Program-made: the position numbers and the translations under genes
IMG/VR virus record: IMGVR_UViG_3300044213_000107
Span: 1-64,000 of that record
Strand: one strand, 5' to 3'
Length of the DNA stretch: 64,000 nucleotides
Source: a virus
The notes under the pieces: generated by a model
The model's input: the letters and a program-made list of their open reading frames with translations, nothing else
Told to the model about the DNA's origin: nothing
Databases searched by the model: none
Shown: piece by piece, positions 49,872 to 58,190 of the stretch
Layout of the letters: the number at the start of each line of letters is the position of its first letter
Position numbering within the stretch: position 1 is the first letter of the stretch

Positions 49872-49928
49872 CTTATAGAAAATTCAACTAAGATGTAAAA
49901 TTTTTTACATAAAGCAAAAATATTTATA
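49872..49928 (-). promoter_or_regulatory. late TATAAATA and weak sigma70 pair for the tctC operon
   Basis: Perfect TATAAATA on the minus strand (49921-49928), its first base being over the ATG of the plus-strand gene. A weak TTTACA (49894-49899), N16, TATAAG (49872-49877) pair also points to tctC. A 7-bp hairpin ATGTAAA/TTTACAT (49893-49910) lies between. Confidence 0.6.
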
Positions 49929-50653
49929 TGAATACTAAAATTTTTAAACTAATCACAGAAAATTTGCAAACTGCATTTAATTTACCTAAATATCAAAATA
50001 TTGTCATTGATGCTAACACACAAGTAGATCAACTTCCATGGACTCCTGCTCGTTATCGCAAGTTCAAAGGCGCAGTAGAAGCAGAATTGCACTTACCTTG
50101 TGACTATGTTGGCGCATTGGGCAACATTGTTGCTGATCTGAGCGAACGCTATACACATAGATTTTTTGCTGAAATTTGGAAACCCAGAACTGGCGATTAT
50201 GATTACACTGGTTGGGCGTTAGTAGATGAAATTAATAAACAGAATCCTCAAGCGGTGCTTGACGTTGGCTGTGGATATCATCCTTTTAAAGGACGTATCA
50301 ACAATCTAGTAGGTATTGATCCTTATAATAACTGCGCCGACTTTGAAGTTGATATCTTAGACTACCGAGTCAAACAAAAATATGATCACATTTTAGCACT
50401 AGGATCAATTAACTTTAACAGCCAAGATGAAATTGAAGCACGTTTCAGTCATTGCGTAGACTTGCTTGCAGATAGAGGTAAGTTTTATCTACGTGCTAAT
50501 CCAGGTATTCCACATAAGACTGGTCCGTATGTGGATATTTTTCCGTGGACTTTTGAAATCGTAAACAAGTTTGCTGAAAAGTACGATCTTAAATTATTAG
50601 AATTCAAACGGGACGGCAACGAACGTTTGTATTTTTCCTATCAAAAATTTTGA
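49928..50653 (+). CDS. class I SAM methyltransferase
   Basis: 241 residues. VLDVGCGYHPFKGRINNLVG is motif I, IDPYNNCADFEVDILDY motif II/III, HILALGSINF motif IV and DRGKFYLRANPG motif V. The first 90 residues are helical and specific to this protein. Product likely methylates a small molecule or protein; target unknown. Converges on radical SAM gene F with 13 bases overlap. No SD before ATG. Confidence 0.82.
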   Translation: MNTKIFKLITENLQTAFNLPKYQNIVIDANTQVDQLPWTPARYRKFKGAVEAELHLPCDYVGALGNIVADLSERYTHRFFAEIWKPRTGDYDYTGWALVDEINKQNPQAVLDVGCGYHPFKGRINNLVGIDPYNNCADFEVDILDYRVKQKYDHILALGSINFNSQDEIEARFSHCVDLLADRGKFYLRANPGIPHKTGPYVDIFPWTFEIVNKFAEKYDLKLLEFKRDGNERLYFSYQKF

Positions 50654-51879
50654 TCCAGCCAAGGGAATAATTCGCGCCAGTTAGTTCCACGGCGGCGATC
50701 CATTTCATCTAAATATACCCGTAGTTGATGAATACGATTAAGATCTCTGGGATGATTAGCAATTTTCATTTTAATGCCTAACATATGTTCTTTGTGTCCG
50801 CGTTGCCTAAATGTGTCGTCGGGCATTAAAGCAAGTATCCGATCAAAATCTTCGTCAAATACCCCAGCACCAAACACTTCGGGGTTTAGCAAATTTGGAT
50901 CAGTTACATTCATAAAACTGTGATGAATTTCGTGTTGCTCTTGCCACACATTCATTCTTTCTATTAGATCTGGTAATGTTTTGATAGTTAAACTACTAAT
51001 GGCGTGATTAATAGCCAACATAGCCCAGTCTTGTTTTAATAAATAATTCCAGTTTTTTTGCCAATCATCTAAATTTAGTCCCCAACGTGCGTATTCCTGT
51101 TGTGGGCCCCAGGCATCTAAACTGGCAGTTATCTGTAATCGTTTAATTTTATTGTTATCTATTAGATTATGAAAGCGATCAATAATTTCTACAAACTTTG
51201 CATACGGTACTTTTAAATTACTAACAATATTAAACGCTAGATCCGGATTTGGATGAGCATCCCAAAAATCTATACTTTGTTCTAGTTCGGGCTGAAAAAA
51301 TGGCTCTCCGCCCAGCACATGATAAAAATGTAGTTTACGACCGTGTTCTTCTAACCAGCGCCAAAGACCTGCAACCATTTCATCATAATGCGGTGCAGGC
51401 TCCCAGGAGCCTTCGATTCTTACACCATCCTTTTCAAATCGGCCAAACCGACGATTTTCTTCTTCCCATTTACTGCTAAACCACGGGCCGCAGTATAAAC
51501 AGCTCATGTTGCAGACATTGTTAAAATACACCTCCAGTAGTCTCGGTGTAATTTCTGTAGAAGTTATATCACCTTGTTCAACTTCGTCGGGAATCATCTC
51601 TTCAGCAAACATCAGTTGCATTTTGCGATCGCTGGTTCCACCTGCGGCTTCGATATCTCTACAGTATTCGCACCCGTTGCCAGGCCACTCACCTTGCAAC
51701 ATTTTGGCTCTCGCAGCCATCTTGGCGTCAGTATTGTGAAATCTATGAATAGTATCTTTGTTTATAGGATCTTGGTCTACACGATGGCAACTACTTGTAG
51801 TACCACGGCTTAAGAATACTGTGCTCCAAGACCATTTTAATACACAAGCAGTATCGGTTTTGATTGGAAATGTTTTCAT
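50641..51879 (-). CDS. radical SAM protein, twitch-type, paralogue (F)
   Basis: 412 residues, paralogue of protein E. N-terminal Cys at 12, 31, 70 and 73, radical SAM NNVCNMSCLYC (123, 127, 130) and VLGGEPFFQPE. The shared GCEYCRDxEAAGGTSDR and the C-terminal DEMDRRRGTNWRELFPWLD are nearly the same in both. Divergent from phoH, with CTAAATAT upstream. Confidence 0.88.
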   Translation of the reverse strand: MKTFPIKTDTACVLKWSWSTVFLSRGTTSSCHRVDQDPINKDTIHRFHNTDAKMAARAKMLQGEWPGNGCEYCRDIEAAGGTSDRKMQLMFAEEMIPDEVEQGDITSTEITPRLLEVYFNNVCNMSCLYCGPWFSSKWEEENRRFGRFEKDGVRIEGSWEPAPHYDEMVAGLWRWLEEHGRKLHFYHVLGGEPFFQPELEQSIDFWDAHPNPDLAFNIVSNLKVPYAKFVEIIDRFHNLIDNNKIKRLQITASLDAWGPQQEYARWGLNLDDWQKNWNYLLKQDWAMLAINHAISSLTIKTLPDLIERMNVWQEQHEIHHSFMNVTDPNLLNPEVFGAGVFDEDFDRILALMPDDTFRQRGHKEHMLGIKMKIANHPRDLNRIHQLRVYLDEMDRRRGTNWRELFPWLDQNF

Positions 51880-51899
51880 TTTATTTTGAGGCTAGCCTA

Positions 51900-51907
51900 A
51901 TATTTAG
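51900..51907 (-). promoter_or_regulatory. late-type box CTAAATAT
   Basis: Minus strand, 20 bases before the radical SAM gene F start, in the divergent region with phoH. Confidence 0.4.
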
Positions 51908-51956
51908 TTTTTAGTTTTGTGTAATATAGCATATGTTTGTCAGAGAAAGCAACCAT

Positions 51957-51964
51957 CTAAATAC
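51957..51964 (+). promoter_or_regulatory. late-type box CTAAATAC for phoH
   Basis: Plus strand, 39 bases before the phoH ATG at 52004. It lies inside the upstream extension of the phoH ORF, supporting the later start. Confidence 0.45.
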
Positions 51965-52003
51965 ATTGTGGGCTTAATAAAACAAGTCCGAAAGGGCAGG
52001 GTT

Positions 52004-52792
52004 ATGCGAGACCACATATTTGAGACAGAAAAGGAGTACCACTTGTCCAAACAGCGTAGAAATCGATCAGCTGCATTACCTGCAGCACAAGCAACAAATT
52101 TTAACAATAACACAATAGACTTTAATTCATATGCAAAATCACGAAGACCAATTAATCTAATACCCAAAACACTAAAACAAGAAACTTATATCGATTTACT
52201 AACTGACCCAGAAAAAATAATTGTATTTGCCACAGGCCCAGCTGGAACTGGAAAAACCATGCTAGCAGTATTGGCTGCGTTAAAAGCATATAGAGAAGGC
52301 GAATGCAGCAAGATTGTTATTACACGCCCTGCAGTTGGCGTCGATGACGAAAAACACGGATTCCTCCCCGGCGACTTAAATGCTAAAATGGAACCTTGGA
52401 CTAGACCTATAATAGACTACATGCAAGAATATTATAGACCAGTTGAAATCACCCGAATGCTAGAAGAACAACACCTTGAGATATCTCCACTAGCATTCAT
52501 GCGCGGACGGACATTTAAAAACTCGTGGATTATTGCAGATGAAATGCAAAACGCGACTCCAAGCCAAATGAAAATGCTGTTAACACGTATAGGTGAAGGT
52601 TCTAAAATTGTAGTCACCGGAGACACACAACAGGCCGACAGAAAAGCTGCCGACAACGGTCTGTTGGATTTTAAACGACTAGTAGACGGTTACCAAGACA
52701 GCAAGTATGTTAATGGTGTCGAGTTTACTGGTCGTGATATACAAAGACATCCAGCAGTATCGGAGATCCTAAAGATATATAAAGAAATCTAA
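52004..52792 (+). CDS. phoH: PhoH-like ATPase
   Basis: 262 residues from ATG 52004 with SD AAAGGG, preferred over 51917. Walker A GPAGTGKT, IVITRPAVGVDDEKHGFLPG, Walker B IIADEMQNATPSQMKMLLTR and VTGDTQQAD are the full PhoH signature. A basic/Gln-rich N-terminal 60 residues precede the domain. PhoH is an RNA-binding ATPase/helicase common in aquatic phages; its role in infection is unsettled. Confidence 0.95.
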   Translation: MRDHIFETEKEYHLSKQRRNRSAALPAAQATNFNNNTIDFNSYAKSRRPINLIPKTLKQETYIDLLTDPEKIIVFATGPAGTGKTMLAVLAALKAYREGECSKIVITRPAVGVDDEKHGFLPGDLNAKMEPWTRPIIDYMQEYYRPVEITRMLEEQHLEISPLAFMRGRTFKNSWIIADEMQNATPSQMKMLLTRIGEGSKIVVTGDTQQADRKAADNGLLDFKRLVDGYQDSKYVNGVEFTGRDIQRHPAVSEILKIYKEI

Positions 52793-52801
52793 AATTTCAA
52801 C

Positions 52802-52809
52802 TATAAATA
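52802..52809 (+). promoter_or_regulatory. perfect late promoter TATAAATA, leaderless layout
   Basis: Consensus T4 late octamer, four bases before the ATG at 52814. T4 spacing would place +1 at or one base inside ATG. No SD. Confidence 0.65.
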
Positions 52810-52813
52810 CTTA

Positions 52814-53869
52814 ATGATCAAATACAAAGATATAAGAAGTATTCAATTTGAAATTTCTACTAGATGTAATGCGGTATGCCCGATGTGTCCGAGGAACGCA
52901 TCGGGTTATCAAACTGACACAGGATTTCCTTTAACAGAACTAACATTAACTGACGTAAAAAAGATTTTGCCAATTGAGTTCATACTGCAGTTAAATCATA
53001 TACTGTTTAATGGTAATTTTGGAGATTTTATCGCCGCACGTGATGCTTTAGAAATTGTCAGATATATAACTGAATCAAACAAAAATTTATCAATAATGAT
53101 AAACACCAATGGATCAGCAAGATCAACAAAATGGTGGCAAGAACTTGGAAGTTTAAAAAATATACAAGTGGGATTTGATTTAGATGGCCTAAAAGATACT
53201 CACCATTTGTATAGAAGAAATACCAATTGGGACACAATTATAAAAAATGCTCAGGCATTTATGTCTGCTGGTGGTCATGCAATATGGAGGTTTATACATT
53301 TTAAACATAACGAACATCAAATAGATGACTGTAAAAAATTAGCAAAAGAACTAGGATTTGCACGCTTTGATATATTGTACGGTGGGAGAACTGATTCTCC
53401 TGTGTACAATATAAAAACAGGCAAGTATGAATATACCATTGGTATAGAAATGGCCGATATACCAAAAACTGCGTTAGATCATCAATTACATAAATTTAAT
53501 TATAGATCACCAGAGAAAAGAATAGAATTTTATAAAACAGTTAAAGTATCAGAATCTATTGATTGCCTTGCTAAAAAACAAAAAGAAATATATATTACTG
53601 CCACAGGTGATGTGTATCCGTGCTGTTATTTTGGGCACTATCCAACTATACCTGAATATAAACAATATTGGCAAATGGATAATTTTGCTATTACACCATT
53701 AATAAAAAACAATAATGCATTAGAATATGGAATAGAAGAAGCAATTAAATGGTTTAATTCTGTTGAAGAATCGTGGAGTAAACAATCTTATCTAGAAGGA
53801 AGATTGTATAAATGTGATGAGTTCTGCGGAGTGAACTCGGTGATTGATACTAAACGTCATCGGTTATAA
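52814..53869 (+). CDS. radical SAM protein with C-terminal SPASM-like domain (G)
   Basis: 351 residues, of different type from A-F. The barrel starts at once: STRCNAVCPMC (Cys18, 22, 25). The glycine motif is NGNFGDF rather than GGEP, as in SPASM enzymes with GDGEP variants. Aux-cluster Cys are C-terminal: DCLAKKQ, VYPCCYFGHY, YKCDEFCG. Function unknown, but the layout is that of sulfatase/peptide-maturase relatives. Ends overlapping the HAD gene by 20 bases, convergent. Confidence 0.85.
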   Translation: MIKYKDIRSIQFEISTRCNAVCPMCPRNASGYQTDTGFPLTELTLTDVKKILPIEFILQLNHILFNGNFGDFIAARDALEIVRYITESNKNLSIMINTNGSARSTKWWQELGSLKNIQVGFDLDGLKDTHHLYRRNTNWDTIIKNAQAFMSAGGHAIWRFIHFKHNEHQIDDCKKLAKELGFARFDILYGGRTDSPVYNIKTGKYEYTIGIEMADIPKTALDHQLHKFNYRSPEKRIEFYKTVKVSESIDCLAKKQKEIYITATGDVYPCCYFGHYPTIPEYKQYWQMDNFAITPLIKNNNALEYGIEEAIKWFNSVEESWSKQSYLEGRLYKCDEFCGVNSVIDTKRHRL

Positions 53870-54440
53870 TATTAAAAACATCACGCCAATTTTTAACTGT
53901 GGTAATACTATCGTGATAATGATGCATATTGTGACCATGTTCCATTAACAGTGCTCGCAATCCTAAGTTATATCCTACTAGGGCATTTTCGGGTTTGTCT
54001 TCGATCCACCAACATCCTGTATCGCGATATGGTTCAAGTGCGTTATCTTTGTTGGCACCAGTTTCCAAACACACTACTCGAGAAAATGCAGTTTTGCCAA
54101 ATAGTTTTGCTAGATTCATTTCACGTAGCTTCACAGCGTTTGGATCAGTACTTAAACTTGTGATGCAATGGAATGTATATCCGTATTCCTCATGTAAGCG
54201 TTTAACATAATACATAGCATCACGCAACGGGGGCAAAAACCCAATGGCAGCAGATTCGTTAAAGATTTTAATTAACTTTCGCCCTTGCTCGTAATCAATG
54301 CCATATCGTTCTCCGATATCATAATTAAATTCACCACCGGGTACTCGTGTAAATCCGTGTTGTTCCATCCATACTGCGAAAGCATATTCCCAGTTTAACA
54401 ACACACCATCTGCATCAACTAAAATTACTGAATCTTTCAT
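53850..54440 (-). CDS. HAD-superfamily phosphatase
   Basis: 196 residues. VILVDADGVLLNW is motif I with nucleophile Asp and DxD; HCITSLSTDP is motif II (Thr/Ser) and WWIEDKPENALVG motif III-IV with the acidic pair. An all-helical cap lies between. Likely a 5'-nucleotidase or polynucleotide-phosphatase relative; substrate not evident. Confidence 0.82.
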   Translation of the reverse strand: MKDSVILVDADGVLLNWEYAFAVWMEQHGFTRVPGGEFNYDIGERYGIDYEQGRKLIKIFNESAAIGFLPPLRDAMYYVKRLHEEYGYTFHCITSLSTDPNAVKLREMNLAKLFGKTAFSRVVCLETGANKDNALEPYRDTGCWWIEDKPENALVGYNLGLRALLMEHGHNMHHYHDSITTVKNWRDVFNIITDDV

Positions 54441-54457
54441 TAATTTATAATTCCTTT

Positions 54458-54865
54458 TTAAAAAAACTCTAATGCATTTTCTAATTGATCTAGAGGAACA
54501 CCGTGCACTTGATATCCTTCGACTAACATATCTAAATAACCTTGAGACGGTAACCGATCACTGTTTCCTGGATTCATATAGTATGCGATTGCAGAAACTA
54601 TTTGGCCTTGGTGTTCGACTTGAAATTCTTTTCTAGCGTAATAAAAAGGATACCCTTCTAAAGCGTCTAAACTTTTTAGATGTTGGTCGTTAATATCCCA
54701 TAACACACCATCTGTGTCCGCACCATCACATTCTACAATGTCAGCATGTTGTGCAAATCTAAAATAACAATTTAATAAACGTGCAGCACCAAGACTAACA
54801 GCACCCGGGCATCTGTACGACATTTCGTTGATATTTGTATTCATTCCGTACGCAAAATATAACAT
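54458..54865 (-). CDS. gamma-glutamylcyclotransferase-like (AIG2/GGCT)
   Basis: 135 residues. YFAYGMNTNINEM is the substrate-binding loop and LDALEGYPFYYARKEF has the catalytic Glu. GVLWDIND lies between. GGCT enzymes release 5-oxoproline from gamma-glutamyl amines. Amidoligase systems are often linked to such enzymes, and this phage has an amidoligase-like gene at 24.4-26.3 kb. One-base overlap with the upstream gene. Confidence 0.85.
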   Translation of the reverse strand: MLYFAYGMNTNINEMSYRCPGAVSLGAARLLNCYFRFAQHADIVECDGADTDGVLWDINDQHLKSLDALEGYPFYYARKEFQVEHQGQIVSAIAYYMNPGNSDRLPSQGYLDMLVEGYQVHGVPLDQLENALEFF

Positions 54866-55515
54866 TAAGCAGCCTTTACAAAATTAAGTTGAGTGACTCG
54901 TGCGTTGTTGCGATATGAGTCGTTTATGTGACTTTTAACTTTACCAGTAAGATTAAATTCTCCGGCTGTAAGTGATTCATGGTTAGTTAAAAAACTTAAT
55001 AAGTTGCCATTCTCGTCGTGGCCACTTACTGCCCATCTTTCAAATTTTCTAATCCAACGACATTCTATTACTGAAAACTTACACGCAATTTTTTCTTTGG
55101 GTTTTCCGATGTGCTTACTGCTAGAAATATATTGATAAGTTTCTTCTTGTGCAGATTCTCGTAGTTTTATATCTAAAACAACTTTTGGTAACCATACTGC
55201 TATTCCAAATTCACGGGTGTCTAACATTGGTTTATTGATTGCAGAATGTACTGTTCTAGCAAAACTGTTAACTGGTTTACTTGTTAACTCGCCCATTGTT
55301 ACCGCATGGCCAAGGTGTTGTATTAGTTTTTCTGCGTTGTCTAGTTGCTCGGTGGTTAGTTCAACAGGATTGGTTGCGTGATCAAAAAGATAAGTTTTAT
55401 TTGGTATATAAGTTATATCATTTTCAACAAACCTGTCTCGGACTATTCGATCTCGGTTTTTTGTGTAAGCTATAACTGCAACAGCAACTGCTTCGACGGT
55501 TTTAATCTTAGACAT
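54865..55515 (-). CDS. conserved hypothetical protein, 216 aa
   Basis: VAVAVIAYTKNRDRIVRDRF begins it; later strands EFGIAVWLPKVVLDIKL and IECRWIRKFERWAVSG. No domain recognised; a related protein is common in T4-like cyanophages (from memory). Preceded by a good sigma70-like promoter, so likely early. Confidence 0.72.
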   Translation of the reverse strand: MSKIKTVEAVAVAVIAYTKNRDRIVRDRFVENDITYIPNKTYLFDHATNPVELTTEQLDNAEKLIQHLGHAVTMGELTSKPVNSFARTVHSAINKPMLDTREFGIAVWLPKVVLDIKLRESAQEETYQYISSSKHIGKPKEKIACKFSVIECRWIRKFERWAVSGHDENGNLLSFLTNHESLTAGEFNLTGKVKSHINDSYRNNARVTQLNFVKAA

Positions 55516-55536
55516 AATATATCCTGTTAAAAATAT

Positions 55537-55565
55537 ATTATACTATATAAACGGCATTTTGTCTA
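55537..55565 (-). promoter_or_regulatory. sigma70-like promoter TAGACA-N17-TATAAT
   Basis: -35 TAGACA (55560-55565), 17-base spacer, perfect -10 TATAAT (55537-55542), 22 bases before the 216-aa gene, with SD AGGAT. Confidence 0.7.
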
Positions 55566-55570
55566 CCAAT

Positions 55571-55813
55571 TTACTTGTTACTGTAGATTCTTTGTGTAAG
55601 TGCTTGAATATAATCCGTTTGTCTATTGAGTTTACTGCGTAATTCTGTGATTTCGTTTTGTAGTCTAAAAACAACATGTTGTAAATCTGCAACAGACTGC
55701 ATTTGTTCACGCAATCGAACTTCGTGCGTCATTAGATTAGGTCGTGGGGGAGCATTTGGGTCTACTGCACGTTTTTTCTTTGGACGCATAGCACGAAGCA
55801 TTTTTGGGTTCAT
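55571..55813 (-). CDS. small coiled-coil protein, 80 aa
   Basis: Basic N-terminus (RAMRPKKKRAVDPNAPPRP) and a heptad helix (LQHVVFRLQNEITELRSKLN). ATGA overlap with the cupin gene. Known only as a conserved unknown in T4-like aquatic phages. Confidence 0.7.
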   Translation of the reverse strand: MNPKMLRAMRPKKKRAVDPNAPPRPNLMTHEVRLREQMQSVADLQHVVFRLQNEITELRSKLNRQTDYIQALTQRIYSNK

Positions 55814-56130
55814 AATAGATATTTATCGTTAGGCCCACTAGGAAATTTAACACACACAGTATCAGTTTCTTCTAAAAATTCTAGTTGTCCAATATCCCCG
55901 GGCTCTAGTATACATATATCCCCGGCTTCAAAAATAACACCATTAACCAGCATTCGGCCACGAGTGACTAATTGTATTTCGGTTACTATTTTGTGTAGGT
56001 GTGTGGGACTGTGGCCACGTGCATTGGTTTGCCAATTTACTTCAAACTCTTTTGTACGGTAAACGGCTTCATCAAAATCCCCAATGAACCATCCACGTGC
56101 ACCGGCATCACTCAGTCGTTTCTTTTGCAT
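55810..56130 (-). CDS. cupin-domain protein, 106 aa
   Basis: THLHKIVTEIQLVTRGRMLV (HxH and Glu) and FEAGDICILEPGDIGQLEFL are cupin motifs 1 and 2; the final motif His is not obvious. Single-domain sensor or metal enzyme, substrate unknown. Overlaps the upstream gene by 23 bases. Confidence 0.75.
   Translation of the reverse strand: MQKKRLSDAGARGWFIGDFDEAVYRTKEFEVNWQTNARGHSPTHLHKIVTEIQLVTRGRMLVNGVIFEAGDICILEPGDIGQLEFLEETDTVCVKFPSGPNDKYLL
55820..55827 (-). promoter_or_regulatory. late promoter box GATAAATA, near-leaderless
   Basis: Lies in the last codons of the cupin gene; predicted +1 is one base before the ATG at 55813. Confidence 0.45.
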
Positions 56131-56485
56131 TTTCTGTTGCTGATTTTTCTTTAGGCAGGAATTGTGCTAGGTATTCGGGGTCAAGTTCTTGCATGACTTT
56201 AACTACATACTGAGGATATCCTTCTAGAAAATACTTAAACAAGTGATCAAAATCACTGTTTTGTTTTGTTATATCGTATCTATTGGTGACCACAGTTTTT
56301 TTGTTTAGATTTAAGATTACTGCGGCATAGATTTGATCTTTTGGAGACAATCCTCTAGTGAATTCCACACGTTCATCATATTGATGGTTAGCAGGATCAC
56401 TCATGTAACCTTTTTGTGAGGTCATTTTAGGATCTCGTGGTTTAACAACATAAAATGCCAGTAGGTGTAGGTCTTTGATTTTCAT
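56108..56485 (-). CDS. hypothetical protein downstream of gp44, 125 aa
   Basis: Position matches T4 gene 62, but the sequence (MKIKDLHLLAFYVVKPRDPK, YDERVEFTRGLSPKDQIYAA) does not show the gp62 pattern I know. Mixed alpha/beta with a charged tail. One-base overlap with gp44 stop. A diverged small clamp-loader subunit cannot be excluded. Confidence 0.65.
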   Translation of the reverse strand: MKIKDLHLLAFYVVKPRDPKMTSQKGYMSDPANHQYDERVEFTRGLSPKDQIYAAVILNLNKKTVVTNRYDITKQNSDFDHLFKYFLEGYPQYVVKVMQELDPEYLAQFLPKEKSATENAKETTE

Positions 56486-57402
56486 TATAGTCTTGAGAGT
56501 TCGATTAGTGTTGACGAAAGATTGATTTCGGGATCGGCAATCATACTATGATTTACCAATCCTTGCTTGATGATAATAACAGCATCATCTTGTTTTTCTT
56601 GGGTGTCGCCCCAGAGTTCTAGGTTGTTGTATAACCAAGTAAATACTTCTTCCATTTCTTCGGGCCGAGCTTGACTGCAAATAAGTTGGCGTGCTTCTAT
56701 TAGTCTACGTTGTTTAAATAAATCAACTGCAGCTAGTTTATAGTCTGCAGTCCCAGAATCTGTTTCGCTGGGAGGTGCCAATTGTCCGCCCTTACTATTT
56801 GGTTGTAAAAGTTGCAGACATTTACGGAGATCTGGGTATGTGGCTTTTACATAACTGTCTAAGGTATCTAGATCAAACTCAACGCCTTCGGTTACTAATA
56901 CTGTGGCAGCACGGGCAGTAAATTCTGTTTGATCAGATTTATCAATTTGTAATTCTACACAACGACTTTTTAAAGGAGTAATAATCCTGTGTGCAAAATT
57001 ACAGGTAAAAATAAACCTAGCTTGACTTTGATATGTTTCCATTAGGCCACGCATAATTGCCTGTGCGTTTGGACTTAGATAATCTGCCTCGTCTAGCAAT
57101 ACAACTTTGAAACTGCCAAACGGCATAGTCTGCACAAAGCCTTCGACCTTGCCTTTAATAAAGTCAACACCATTGTCTCGACTTGCGTTAATATGCAAAA
57201 AGTCATAGCCGTCAATTTTTAATTCATTAACCAATACTTTGGCCAATGTTGTTTTACCAGTACCTGCACCGCCGTATAACAACAAATGCGGAATACTGCC
57301 CTCGGCAATCCATGTTTTTATTTGATCTTCAGTTTTCGGATTAGTGAATACATATTCACCGACTGTTTTGGGCCTATACTTTTCCGTCCAAAGTTCTATC
57401 AT
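56485..57402 (-). CDS. gp44: clamp loader large subunit (T4 gp44)
   Basis: 305 residues, like T4 gp44 (319). MIELWTEKYRPKTVGEY start, Walker A GGAGTGKTTLAKVL, Walker B VVLLDEADYL and the arginine-finger SRC motif (LKSRCVELQI) are intact. AAA+ ATPase that loads gp45 onto primed DNA. ATGA overlap with the zinc protein gene. Confidence 0.94.
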   Translation of the reverse strand: MIELWTEKYRPKTVGEYVFTNPKTEDQIKTWIAEGSIPHLLLYGGAGTGKTTLAKVLVNELKIDGYDFLHINASRDNGVDFIKGKVEGFVQTMPFGSFKVVLLDEADYLSPNAQAIMRGLMETYQSQARFIFTCNFAHRIITPLKSRCVELQIDKSDQTEFTARAATVLVTEGVEFDLDTLDSYVKATYPDLRKCLQLLQPNSKGGQLAPPSETDSGTADYKLAAVDLFKQRRLIEARQLICSQARPEEMEEVFTWLYNNLELWGDTQEKQDDAVIIIKQGLVNHSMIADPEINLSSTLIELSRL

Positions 57403-57749
57403 TCGTATCTCGATCCTGGTTGGCCTGACTCATTGCTGTTAGTACAGGCTAGGTTGTGGTCTGTGGCATGCGGACATCTTTTATTGCCGCATTCGGGACA
57501 AACAATAAATGTGTAAGCGGTCACGGGCAATCCGTTGTTGCCTACTTTATCTTTGTTACAATTATAACACCAGCACTGCATTTTTGCTTGACTATTTTTG
57601 CCAATTGCAGCAAATGCTTCATCCTCAAGCAGTTGGTCTTCGACTTCACGAGGAGTCTTTTTGCCAAAAATCTTCTCCCAGTTGGCCGCAAATTCTTCCT
57701 GACTTACAGAGAAAGGTCTGGCACTGGATCCTTTTCCACCGTCACCCAT
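57399..57749 (-). CDS. zinc-ribbon protein, 116 aa
   Basis: N-terminal RPFSVSQEEFAANWEKIFG helix; C-terminal CWCYNCNKD and CPECGNKRCPHAT give a four- to six-Cys metal site. Conserved in T4-like cyanophages (from memory), role unknown. In the replisome/chaperone operon. Confidence 0.7.
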   Translation of the reverse strand: MGDGGKGSSARPFSVSQEEFAANWEKIFGKKTPREVEDQLLEDEAFAAIGKNSQAKMQCWCYNCNKDKVGNNGLPVTAYTFIVCPECGNKRCPHATDHNLACTNSNESGQPGSRYE

Positions 57750-57761
57750 GGCGATCTCCTA

Positions 57762-58181
57762 TTATTCGTATTGTGTGCGTTCTTTGCGCTCTGCGTGTAC
57801 AGCAGTGCTGATTGTTTCGAAATCTGGCTCATCGTCTTGAATACCAATAACGCATTCGGGATCTACCCTGCGTAAGGTTAAGTCTTCACCATTGATTCTA
57901 ACTTCTATACCACGACTCCAACGCCCGTGTTCGACTAGTATCCATTGTCCGACAGCAATATCTTCCTGTTCCGGGCCAACATGTGTTACCTTACCCCAAC
58001 GTGGACGAATACCGTCGGTCTTTTTATCATCGCCCAACAGTATAATTCCACTGTTTAGTGTGCGTTGGCTAAACTGCATGTCGGTGACAATTACATGATC
58101 CTTGATTGCACGTATACCTGCGACTTCGTTGGTAAATTTGAATTTGTTGCTTGCTTGAAATAATTGTTCGTCTTTTGCCAT
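57762..58181 (-). CDS. GroES-like co-chaperonin (gp31-type)
   Basis: 139 residues. IRAIKDHVIVTDMQFSQRTL, the mobile-loop region NSGIILLGDDKKTDGIRP with a GIIL hydrophobic tip, and GKVTHVGPEQEDIAVGQWIL are GroES features. T4 gp31 replaces host GroES to fold the capsid protein. No GroEL here, so host GroEL is the expected partner. Confidence 0.85.
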   Translation of the reverse strand: MAKDEQLFQASNKFKFTNEVAGIRAIKDHVIVTDMQFSQRTLNSGIILLGDDKKTDGIRPRWGKVTHVGPEQEDIAVGQWILVEHGRWSRGIEVRINGEDLTLRRVDPECVIGIQDDEPDFETISTAVHAERKERTQYE

Positions 58182-58190
58182 TGTTGTCTC

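Noticed and set aside
49893-49910. Hairpin ATGTAAA/TTTACAT as terminator
   Set aside because: It lies between divergent gene starts, where no transcript needs to end; the A/T-rich repeat overlaps promoter elements instead.
51917-52003. Upstream start of phoH at 51917
   Set aside because: The extra 29 residues contain a CTAAATAC box and no SD; ATG 52004 has AAAGGG at good distance.
56108-56485. Clamp loader small subunit gp62
   Set aside because: The position after gp44 fits T4, but no gp62-like sequence pattern could be recognised, so it is left as unknown.
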